From NCBI GenBank assembly GCA_013298265.1, contig JAAFHE010000053.1:1-11645 (forward strand): a stretch of DNA of 11,645 nt, written 5' to 3'. Positions 5,940 to 11,645 of this stretch are shown piece by piece. This DNA is from Lysobacterales bacterium (GTDB taxonomy: Bacteria > Pseudomonadota > Gammaproteobacteria > Xanthomonadales > Rhodanobacteraceae). The position numbers were made by a program, and so were the translations under genes. The number at the start of each line of letters is the position of its first letter. The first letter of the stretch is position 1. The notes beneath the pieces are model-generated. The model saw only the letters and a list, made by a program, of their open reading frames with translations, made no database searches and had not been told where the DNA came from.

Positions 5940-6761
5940 ATGAAAACGACACTTCGCTGTTTGCCTGCCCTGCTGATCGCCGCGCTGGCAGCTCCACTCG
6001 TCCATGCCGAAAAGCCGATGGCGCTCGACCGCATCTATCTCTCCGTCGGCGCCTACCAGGCCGACAGCGATGCGGACGCGCGCATCGACGGCGCCAACGG
6101 CCTCATCGGCAGCGACGTCAACTTCGAGGACGATTTCGGCCTGACCAAGAACCGCGGCGTTGGTCGCGCGCGCTTCGGTTTTCTCGTCGGCGACAGCCAG
6201 GGCATCGAGGTCGACGGCTATCGCTTCCATCGCAGCGCGAGCGAGACACTGGACCGCACGATCAACTACGACGGCAGCACGTTCAACGTGAACGCGCAGG
6301 TCAGGGGCTCGCTCGACATGGACTTCGCGAGTGTCGCCTGGCGCTGGTGGATTCCGGCCGGCGAACACGACGTCTGGGGCGTAGGCCTCGGCGGCGGTTT
6401 CTACCGTGTCGCCGGTGAACTCAGTGGACAGGGTTCGCTCAACGGCAACACGCAGCCGCTCAACCTGCGCGAAAGCGCATCGGCCTGGGCGCCGCTGGTC
6501 GAACTCGGCTGGCGTCACGCCTTCAGCGAGAACGCGCGTCTCTACGCCGACATTTCCGGCGTGCGCAAGAACAGCGGTTCGCTGACCGGGCACATCTACA
6601 ACCTGTCGGCCGGTTTCGAATATTTCCCCTGGCAGCATCTGGGCTTCGGTGCCGAATACGGCTGGCAGCGCATCAAGATCGAAGCCGAGAAGCGTGACTT
6701 CGACGGCGAGCTGAATGTCCGCCTGAGCGGGCCTTCGGTGTTCATCAAGACGCGTTATTGA
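5940..6761 (+). CDS. Exported outer-membrane beta-barrel protein
   Basis: A 273-aa protein with a clear Sec signal peptide: lysine/arginine near the start, a hydrophobic core at about residues 8-20, and a VHA-EK cleavage site after residue 23. The mature part alternates polar and aromatic/hydrophobic residues (for example VGRARFGFLVG, SVAWRWWIPAG, VWGVGLGGGFYRVAG, LGFGAEYGWQRIKIE) and ends in FIKTRY with a C-terminal tyrosine, the usual outer-membrane insertion signal. Length fits a small barrel of roughly 8-12 strands. No specific porin or enzyme family is recognised. ATG 5940 is chosen because it begins the signal peptide and has GAGGAA about 10 nt upstream; an in-frame ATG at 5844 overlaps the regulator stop and would bury the signal sequence. 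It may be cotranscribed with or controlled by the upstream HTH gene. Export of, or response to, the neighbouring glycolipid is speculation. Confidence 0.83.
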   Translation: MKTTLRCLPALLIAALAAPLVHAEKPMALDRIYLSVGAYQADSDADARIDGANGLIGSDVNFEDDFGLTKNRGVGRARFGFLVGDSQGIEVDGYRFHRSASETLDRTINYDGSTFNVNAQVRGSLDMDFASVAWRWWIPAGEHDVWGVGLGGGFYRVAGELSGQGSLNGNTQPLNLRESASAWAPLVELGWRHAFSENARLYADISGVRKNSGSLTGHIYNLSAGFEYFPWQHLGFGAEYGWQRIKIEAEKRDFDGELNVRLSGPSVFIKTRY

Positions 6762-6764
6762 GGG

Positions 6765-6862
6765 CAGAAAAGAGGGGGAGTAGAGAGCGGCGAGCGAGCT
6801 GCGGGCGCGTTTCTGGCTTTCTGCTTTCTTGCGCTTTCCTCGCTTCTCCCCACTCTTTACTG
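6765..6862. terminator. Long imperfect hairpin between convergent genes (probable bidirectional terminator)
   Basis: CAGAAAAGAG (6765-6774) pairs with CTCTTTACTG (6853-6862) with one mismatch, and GGGGAG (6775-6780) with CTCCCC (6846-6851) across a single bulged base. This gives a stem of about 15 bp closing a long loop. The right arm includes the apbE stop codon (6857-6859); the left arm starts just after the barrel gene stop. The + strand is purine-rich at the left and strongly pyrimidine-rich at 6810-6858 with repeated CTTTC-like units. Neither side has a good T-tract, so this is not a textbook Rho-independent terminator, but the convergent position supports the role. Confidence 0.45.
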
Positions 6863-7939
6863 ATTTCCGCTCGCACATTCCCGGCCGAGATCGCCGGTGA
6901 TCTGCAACGGTGCCGGCGGGGTCAGGAACTCCAGGCGGCGCTGCATGGCCGGCGATATCCAGACCGTACCGTCCTCGCTGACCAGCAGGACGCAGGCGAC
7001 GCCTAGCGAGCGCGCAATGCGCTCCAGATCGGCCGGTCCGGCCACCATCAGCGTGGTCGACGCGACGTCTGCGGTGACGGCGTCGCCATGGATGACGCTG
7101 ACCGCGGCCACGCTGCGTGCGGGCTGTCCGGTGCGCGGATCCAGCACATGGCCCCAGCGCTGGCCGTCGGTTTCGCGGTACTTGTTGTAGTTGCCGGAGG
7201 AAAACAGCGCCTCGTGGCCGCGCAGTTCGGCGCCGGCGAACGTTTCGTGCTGCGGCGAGCGGATGCCGACGCGCCAGGGGCGATCGACCGGGTGTCCGAG
7301 CGCGAGTACGTCACCGCCGACGTTGATCAGCGCATTGGTGATGCCGCGCTCACGCAGCAATCCGGCGATCTGTTCGGCGGCATAGCCTTCGGCCAGGCCG
7401 TTGAGGTCGAGCTGTATCGCGCGGTTGCGCGAGGCGACGGTGCCGTCATCAGCGACGACCAGTTCATCCATGCGGGGCTGCGTTGCCAGCGTCGCGGCGA
7501 TGTTCTGCGGCGGCGGTGGCGGTGTGGTGATTGGATAGTCGCTGGTGTGAAAGCCCCACAGGTCGATGAGACTGCCGATGGCCGCGTTGAACAGTCCGTC
7601 GCTGGCGATATAGGCCCGCTGTGCCTGGCGCAGCAGGCCGCTGAGCTCGGCCGAGGCCTGGTAGGGCTGGCCCTGGGCGATGGCCGCGTTCAGGCGCATC
7701 AGGTCGCTCATTTCCCACGGGTGCCACGCACGCTGGTCGCGTTGCAGCAGTTCGCCGATCGCGCCGAACGCGGCGTTGGCATCGGCTTCGGACACCCCGT
7801 GCAGCTCGACTTCGGTCAGGCCGCCGAAGATCACGAAGCTGGCCTTGCGCGGCGCGTCGGCTTGCTGCTGACGGTAGAGCCAGGCCGCACCCAGGATCAG
7901 CGCCGCGGCAAGCGCCGTGAAAAACAGATGGCGCCGCAT
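6857..7939 (-). CDS. apbE: FAD:protein FMN transferase, ApbE family
   Basis: A 360-aa ApbE-family enzyme, which uses FAD and a metal ion to attach FMN covalently to Ser/Thr of target flavoproteins outside the cytoplasm. Family landmarks appear in order: LDLNGLAEGYAAEQ (177-190), INVGGDV (205-211), SSGNYNKYRE (247-256), HVLDPRTGQPA (264-274), and TADVASTTL (289-297) with the metal-binding Asp291/Thr295 region. The N-terminus has a basic start and a hydrophobic helix (about 5-22) without a lipobox cysteine, so it is an inner-membrane-anchored periplasmic protein instead of a lipoprotein. A proline run lies at about 140-144. The ATG is 7 nt after the PilZ stop, so it is last in the DUF1631-PilZ-ApbE operon. 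No Nqr/Rnf or other flavoprotein substrate is in the window, so its target is unknown. Confidence 0.93.
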   Translation of the reverse strand: MRRHLFFTALAAALILGAAWLYRQQQADAPRKASFVIFGGLTEVELHGVSEADANAAFGAIGELLQRDQRAWHPWEMSDLMRLNAAIAQGQPYQASAELSGLLRQAQRAYIASDGLFNAAIGSLIDLWGFHTSDYPITTPPPPPQNIAATLATQPRMDELVVADDGTVASRNRAIQLDLNGLAEGYAAEQIAGLLRERGITNALINVGGDVLALGHPVDRPWRVGIRSPQHETFAGAELRGHEALFSSGNYNKYRETDGQRWGHVLDPRTGQPARSVAAVSVIHGDAVTADVASTTLMVAGPADLERIARSLGVACVLLVSEDGTVWISPAMQRRLEFLTPPAPLQITGDLGRECASGNQ

Positions 7940-7946
7940 GGCCCGG

Positions 7947-8294
7947 CTATTCCCAGTGCTGCCGGCCGCGATCCAGCCAGCCTTGCACCAGGGCGTGATC
8001 TTCCGGGCTCAGGTCGATGAAGCGCAGGCCGACCCAGTGCTGACCCGGCACAGCGGCCTGTTCCGTCCACTGTTCGTGCATGCCGATCTCGACCTGCTGC
8101 ATCTGGCCGCGTTCGTCCGGCAACTGGAACGAGAACTGGTACAGCGCGTCTTCGCATGCCGGGCGGTGGCTGGCGAGCATCATGCCGTCGATCGACAGGT
8201 TTACCAGTTGCCCGGCTGTCTCGCCGGTGATCGCATTGGTGACCTGGATGACTTCGTCGGCGCGGCGGCGCGGCGCCCGGCGGTGTTCGACCAT
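7947..8294 (-). CDS. Single-domain PilZ protein (c-di-GMP receptor)
   Basis: A 115-aa protein that is essentially one PilZ domain. The c-di-GMP-binding signature is complete: RRAPRR at residues 5-10 (RxxxR) and NLSIDG at 32-37 (D/NxSxxG), followed by alternating beta strands (ALYQFSFQLP, QQVEIGMHEQW) and WVGLRFIDLS, then a C-terminal helix. Such proteins bind c-di-GMP and signal to motility, exopolysaccharide or secretion partners by contact. A GAGGAAA Shine-Dalgarno sits about 7 nt before the ATG. The gene starts 10 nt after the DUF1631 stop and ends 7 nt before apbE. The close pairing suggests the DUF1631 protein is a partner, which is inference. Confidence 0.92.
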   Translation of the reverse strand: MVEHRRAPRRRADEVIQVTNAITGETAGQLVNLSIDGMMLASHRPACEDALYQFSFQLPDERGQMQQVEIGMHEQWTEQAAVPGQHWVGLRFIDLSPEDHALVQGWLDRGRQHWE

Positions 8295-8304
8295 GGCGGT
8301 TTCC

Positions 8305-10707
8305 TCAGGTGGCAGGCTGCGTTACGGGCTTGCCCGAGAATTGCTTCAGCGTGCCGACGATGGCGCCCCAGGCGCGGTCGATCAGTGATTCGCGCTCCTC
8401 GGTGACGATACGCGCCTGCTTGCGGACGATGTCGCGCGCCAGCTGCTGCAGCGTGCGCTCCTCGGTACGTGCGCCGCGCTGGTTCACGAACAGGCAACGG
8501 CTGGTCAACGTTGAGAACCAGGACAGCTTGCGTCGCACGGTTTCGCCTTGCTGGTTGAGGACGAACTCGAACCAGGTGCCGTAAGGCACGGTCTTGAGTC
8601 TTTCGAGGGTCTGGCGTTCTTCTGCGTTGAGGACCAGCGGCTCGCCAGCGCCGAGCGGCACTGGAGTGACGGGCGAACCGGATCGCGCGGTTTCGGGCGT
8701 GGCGACGGCCGCCGCTGTGGTCGCCGCTGTCGTCGCGGCCGCTGTCGTCGCCGCGGCCGATGGCTGGGTCTCCTCGCCGAGGCGGGTCTTGGCCTTGAGC
8801 CTGAGCGCGAGCTCGGTACGGGTCGCGGTGCTGTCGTCCTTCGGCGTTTCACCGTCGCCGAGGAGCTGCTGCAGCATGCCCTGCACCTCGTCGGTGTGGA
8901 AACCGACCTGGCTCAGTCCCTGCTCGATATCGCTGCGCAGCACGGTGGTGTCCGCGGTTGGCCCGGCGATGAGCTGATCGACTACGCCGATGCGGCGCCG
9001 GTAGACGTCGGACTCGCCGCCCTGGCGCAGGATGGTCAGCGCAAGCACGTCGGTCCAGGCCTGTTCCAGCAGGGCGCGTACGAGCCGCGGGATTTTCCTG
9101 TCCCGCAGCCGTTCGGCGACCGCCTGCACGGCGCGCTCGCGTGCGAGGTCCAGGCGCTCGCGGCCCTTGGCCGCATCGACATGGCGGCGCTCGGCGACTT
9201 CGGCCTTGCGCGCCAGCGTGCCCATGTGGCGGCTGAGGTCGGTCAGCAGCTCGTCGAACAGTTCGTCGCGGCCGTCGAACTCGGCGCCGACGCGGTCGAC
9301 CACGAGTTGCATCTTTTCGACCAGCAGGCGGTCGGTTTCGCCTTCGCTTTCGTCGATCCAGTACTGGCCGGTCTCGGCGACGGCGTTGAGCAGCTGCCGC
9401 GCCGGATGGCTGCGGCGGGTGAAAAAGCTCTTGTCACGCAGCGCCACGCGCAGCACCGGCACCTGCAGCTTGGTCAGCAGCGACTGGGTCGCACCGGTCG
9501 GGCGCATGTCCTTGGCGATGAAATCGAACAACATGCCGACGAGATCGAGGGTGTCGCTGTCGACATCGCTGAGCTGCGGCGGACGGCCGTCTGGCGTGAA
9601 CTGGCGCAGCTGGTTAAGCAGATCCTGTTTCAGATGCGTGATGTTGCGCTGGACCACGCGGCCGCCGAGCACCATCGGCGCGGCGGGCTTGGTCTGCAGG
9701 CTGCCGAGCACCGACTGCAGATCTTCGTTGCTGGCTACGTAGTTCGACAGCGCAGCGGCGTTGGTGGGGGGCGGCGTGTGTAGCTGGCGTCGTCCGGCCA
9801 GCAGCTCGCGCAGGGTATGAAACAGCTCGGAGTCGCGTGTGTCCTCGACCGGCGCTGCAGCTGCTGGCACGCGGGACACGGTTTCAGGCGCAGGAGCGAG
9901 CGTGGCGGGTGTCGATCCGGGGCGCGGCGGTGCTGGTTTGGCCGCAGCTGGTGCGTCCGCCTGGCTTGGCGGCGGCGCGGTGCCACCGTAGCGCGAAGCG
10001 ACCTGAAGATGACGCAGGATGCGCTTCTCGATCAGATAGTCGTTGACCGCACCGAACAGGATGCCGGCTTCGGCCATGCCGAGGCGATCGAACTGGCGGT
10101 ACAGCAGCAGGCGATGATCGATCGTTATGCTGATGCAGGCCGTGGCATAGCGCAGCGCCTGGCAGATCTGGTGCGGGCCGATCGGAAGGCTCTCCGCATC
10201 GAGCGCGGGCGCGCCGGCGAGGACGCCGAAACGATGGCCCAGCGCGTAGAGCAACTGGCTGTGGCGGATCTCTGCCTTGGTGGCGATTTCCTGCAGCGCG
10301 ATGTTTTCCTCGAGATCGCGCGTCTCGACGAGGGCGAGTTCCTGGAAGCGCCGGGCCGGCGGCGCGGAGGCGGTGGCCTGTTTGCCGTCGAACTGGGCCA
10401 ATGCCGATTCGAGCGACAGCATGAATCGAGGCGCGACATCGGCGCGGCCGCGCTTGACCTCGCGCAGCGACTCGAACACGGCGTGCTGGTCATTGCTGCT
10501 GCGTGCCTGCTCGGCGAGCTTGAATAGCTGCTGCTCGTGCTCATTCAGCGCCATCGACAGCCAGCGTTCGAGCATGCCGCCGGCCAGCGACAGCACGCCC
10601 TCGAGCAGTGCGCGGACGCGCGGCGCGAGCACCTGCCGCGAGCCGAGGCCGACCAGCCGCACTTCGCTGTTCGGTCGCGGCACCGGTGCCGTATTCGTGA
10701 GTTGCAT
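8305..10707 (-). CDS. DUF1631 family protein (large, function unassigned)
   Basis: An 800-aa protein that I assign to the DUF1631 family from its overall pattern. The N-terminal helical part runs to about residue 235 (LNEHEQQLFKLAEQARS; HRLLLYRQFDRLGM). A Pro/Ala-rich linker follows at about 239-290, then a long central helical region with many Arg/Glu helices (about 300-640). A low-complexity Ala/Thr stretch at about 646-678 precedes a C-terminal beta-rich domain: PYGTWFEFVL, RRKLSWFS, RCLFVNQRG. There is no signal peptide. ATG 10707 is preferred because AGGGA lies 6 nt upstream; ATG 10767 (20 codons earlier) lacks a ribosome site. It is followed at 10 nt by the PilZ gene. The C-terminal strands resemble a PilZ-like or Tudor-like barrel, so a role in c-di-GMP-linked signalling is plausible but unproven. 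Confidence 0.85.
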   Translation of the reverse strand: MQLTNTAPVPRPNSEVRLVGLGSRQVLAPRVRALLEGVLSLAGGMLERWLSMALNEHEQQLFKLAEQARSSNDQHAVFESLREVKRGRADVAPRFMLSLESALAQFDGKQATASAPPARRFQELALVETRDLEENIALQEIATKAEIRHSQLLYALGHRFGVLAGAPALDAESLPIGPHQICQALRYATACISITIDHRLLLYRQFDRLGMAEAGILFGAVNDYLIEKRILRHLQVASRYGGTAPPPSQADAPAAAKPAPPRPGSTPATLAPAPETVSRVPAAAAPVEDTRDSELFHTLRELLAGRRQLHTPPPTNAAALSNYVASNEDLQSVLGSLQTKPAAPMVLGGRVVQRNITHLKQDLLNQLRQFTPDGRPPQLSDVDSDTLDLVGMLFDFIAKDMRPTGATQSLLTKLQVPVLRVALRDKSFFTRRSHPARQLLNAVAETGQYWIDESEGETDRLLVEKMQLVVDRVGAEFDGRDELFDELLTDLSRHMGTLARKAEVAERRHVDAAKGRERLDLARERAVQAVAERLRDRKIPRLVRALLEQAWTDVLALTILRQGGESDVYRRRIGVVDQLIAGPTADTTVLRSDIEQGLSQVGFHTDEVQGMLQQLLGDGETPKDDSTATRTELALRLKAKTRLGEETQPSAAATTAAATTAATTAAAVATPETARSGSPVTPVPLGAGEPLVLNAEERQTLERLKTVPYGTWFEFVLNQQGETVRRKLSWFSTLTSRCLFVNQRGARTEERTLQQLARDIVRKQARIVTEERESLIDRAWGAIVGTLKQFSGKPVTQPAT

Positions 10708-10712
10708 AGGGG

Positions 10713-10734
10713 GTCCCTGATTCACCCAAGGGAC
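10713..10734 (-). promoter_or_regulatory. Hairpin overlapping the DUF1631 ribosome-binding site
   Basis: On the minus strand GTCCCT (10734-10729) and AGGGAC (10718-10713) are perfectly complementary around a 10-nt loop. The right arm contains the AGGGA Shine-Dalgarno of the DUF1631 gene, so pairing would mask it. If transcription starts at the promoter proposed just upstream, part of the first arm would be missing; the hairpin would then matter only on longer transcripts from hemW or CPXCG. Confidence 0.4.
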
Positions 10735-10736
10735 TG

Positions 10737-10758
10737 ATTGTATGCTTGGCTTCGCTGT
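10737..10758 (-). promoter_or_regulatory. Candidate sigma70-type promoter for DUF1631-PilZ-apbE
   Basis: Reading leftward, TACAAT at 10742-10737 matches five of six -10 bases. CTGGCA lies 15 nt upstream as a weak -35 with short spacing. It lies about 30 nt before the chosen DUF1631 start, in the 97-bp gap after the CPXCG gene. Confidence 0.35.
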
Positions 10759-10763
10759 GCCAG

Positions 10764-10784
10764 CCATAGCGGGAATGCCTATGG
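10764..10784. repeat. Inverted repeat CCATAG-N9-CTATGG
   Basis: CCATAG (10764-10769) and CTATGG (10779-10784) form a perfect 6-bp inverted repeat immediately upstream of the proposed DUF1631 promoter. It could be a protein-binding site or a weak stem-loop after the CPXCG gene. No T-run supports termination. Confidence 0.4.
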
Positions 10785-10804
10785 TGCGCGTGGGAAATCC
10801 CCGC

Positions 10805-10993
10805 TCAGTCGTGGTCGCGGCGCGTAGTGACGCCGATCAGTTCGTCCTGGGCATCGACGCGCACACTGACCGAAATCGGCTTGCAGCACACCGCGCAGTC
10901 TTCTATGTAGTCCTGATCGCCGCCGGACAGGTCGATGCTGGAGTCGAAGGACTCGCCACAGTATGGGCAGTGCAGCTGGATGAATTCGAGCAT
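10805..10993 (-). CDS. CPXCG motif-containing cysteine-rich protein
   Basis: A 62-aa protein with the family's defining CPYCGESF at residues 9-16 and a second cysteine group CAVCCKPI (33-40). Together these form a zinc-ribbon-like four-cysteine site. The rest is acidic (DLSGGDQDYIEDC) and ends in a short basic tail. The length is typical of this small family, common in gammaproteobacteria; its function is not known to me. A strong GGAGG lies 7 nt before the ATG. It starts 34 nt after hemW and is followed by a 97-bp gap, so it probably belongs to the hemW transcript and may read into DUF1631. Confidence 0.9.
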   Translation of the reverse strand: MLEFIQLHCPYCGESFDSSIDLSGGDQDYIEDCAVCCKPISVSVRVDAQDELIGVTTRRDHD

Positions 10994-11027
10994 CGGAACC
11001 TCCGCGCAGAAACAGTGAACAAACGTG

Positions 11028-11645
11028 TCAGGGCAGGAACAGGCTGATCACGTCGTTGAGGAACCGCTTGCCCAGGTCGGTCGGCCGCACCCGCTCGGGG
11101 TCGCTGACCAGCCAGCCGCGCCGCTGCGCTTCGGCCAGCGGCACGGCAATCTGCGCGTCGTCCAGGCCGGTGCGCGCGGCGAACAGGTCTCGCCGATAGC
11201 CGTGCTCCAGACGCAGCGCGTTGAGCATGAACTCGAACGGTAGCTGTTCGGCTGCGATCGGATCGTCGCCGCCGATGCTGCGCGGTGTGCCGGCGTGCGC
11301 CAGGTAGGCGTTCGGTGCACGCACTTTCCAGCGCCGCCGCGGCGCAGCGGAGGCGCCGCCGAGCTTGGCGTGGGCGCCGGCGCCGATGCCGAGATAGTCG
11401 CCAAATTGCCAATAGTTCACATTGTGCGTACTGCGGAGTCCGGGGCGGGCGTAGGCGGATGTCTCATAGTGGTCGAAGCCCGCCGCGGCCAGGCGCTGCT
11501 GACAAGCCTCCTGCATGTCCCAGGCGAGGTCGTCGTCGGGTAGCGGCGGCGGCCTGCGCGCGAACGCGGTGTTCGGTTCGAGCGTCAGCTGATAGTGCGA
11601 GATGTGGCTCGGATCCAATGCCAGCGCATGTTCGACATCGGCCAG
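11028..11645 (-). CDS. hemW: Radical SAM family heme chaperone HemW, C-terminal part
   Basis: The last 205 residues of a HemN-like radical SAM protein; the 5' part, with the CxxxCxxC iron-sulfur motif, lies beyond the right edge and the frame is open to the last base. Landmarks are DPSHISHYQLTLEPNTAF, the GFDHYETSAYARPG strand, THNVNYWQFGDYLGIGAGAH (heme/SAM-domain end, characteristic of HemW), and the C-terminal winged-helix-like domain (FEFMLNALRLEHGY through LTDLGKRFLNDVISLFL-type ending). HemW binds heme and inserts it into target proteins; it is not the coproporphyrinogen oxidase HemN. The CPXCG gene follows after 34 nt. The split between HemW and HemN is inferred from the C-terminal sequence only. 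Confidence 0.9.
   Translation of the reverse strand: MADVEHALALDPSHISHYQLTLEPNTAFARRPPPLPDDDLAWDMQEACQQRLAAAGFDHYETSAYARPGLRSTHNVNYWQFGDYLGIGAGAHAKLGGASAAPRRRWKVRAPNAYLAHAGTPRSIGGDDPIAAEQLPFEFMLNALRLEHGYRRDLFAARTGLDDAQIAVPLAEAQRRGWLVSDPERVRPTDLGKRFLNDVISLFLP

Noticed and set aside
5502..6878. Long open frame antisense to the regulator and barrel genes
   Set aside because: It overlaps two well-supported genes on the other strand, has no recognisable motif, and is a usual consequence of high-GC codon use.
6758..7006. Small rightward open frame after the barrel gene
   Set aside because: It spans the purine/pyrimidine-skewed spacer and the end of apbE, with no start signal or family match.
7088..8020. 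310-codon open frame antisense to apbE
   Set aside because: Composition and position are explained by the apbE and PilZ genes on the minus strand.
8548..9783. 411-codon open frame antisense to DUF1631
   Set aside because: Low-complexity, Gly/Arg/Ala-rich translation with no family features; it mirrors the DUF1631 codons.

Overview
The window is about 11.6 kb of GC-rich chromosomal DNA. Dense, tightly overlapping genes, a HemW / CPXCG / DUF1631 / PilZ neighbourhood and an outer-membrane barrel protein all point to a Gram-negative gammaproteobacterium. Xanthomonadales or Nevskiales is my best guess; this is a judgement from gene content and not a database match. No rRNA, tRNA, CRISPR array, transposase or phage gene was seen.

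Left block (1-4713, all leftward). Six genes run in one compact unit: a ketoacyl-ACP synthase III-like condensing enzyme, a metallo-beta-lactamase-fold hydrolase, an NAD(P)-dependent epimerase/reductase, a ceramide-glucosyltransferase/HpnI-like GT2 membrane glycosyltransferase, a small alpha/beta-hydrolase-like protein with a recognisable Ser-Asp-His set, and the first 42 codons of a GT1 (MGT/UGT-type) glycosyltransferase that leaves the window. Every junction overlaps (TGATG, ATGA or ATGCTGA), so the products are probably made together. The set looks like a pathway that condenses acyl chains, reduces and hydrolyses the product and glycosylates it: an unassigned glycolipid or lipid-like metabolite pathway, with partial analogy to the Ole (OleA/OleB/OleD) system.

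Control region (4714-5106). This 393-bp divergent spacer has no gene. It holds three 59-bp tandem units, each folding into a large hairpin plus a small one. One stem differs between units by four changes, all compensated in the opposite arm. ATACC/GGTAT half-sites lie close to the regulator start.

Middle block (5107-6761, rightward). An XRE-type HTH regulator with a long C-terminal sensing or winged-helix-like part is followed after 92 bp by an exported outer-membrane beta-barrel protein. A long imperfect hairpin in a purine/pyrimidine-skewed spacer separates this block from the convergent genes to its right.

Right block (6857-11645, leftward). hemW (3' part), a CPXCG zinc-ribbon-like small protein, an 800-aa DUF1631 protein, a single-domain PilZ c-di-GMP-binding protein and a membrane-anchored ApbE (FAD:protein FMN transferase) are arranged as one or two transcription units. 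Spacings of 10 and 7 nt make DUF1631-PilZ-ApbE a likely operon.
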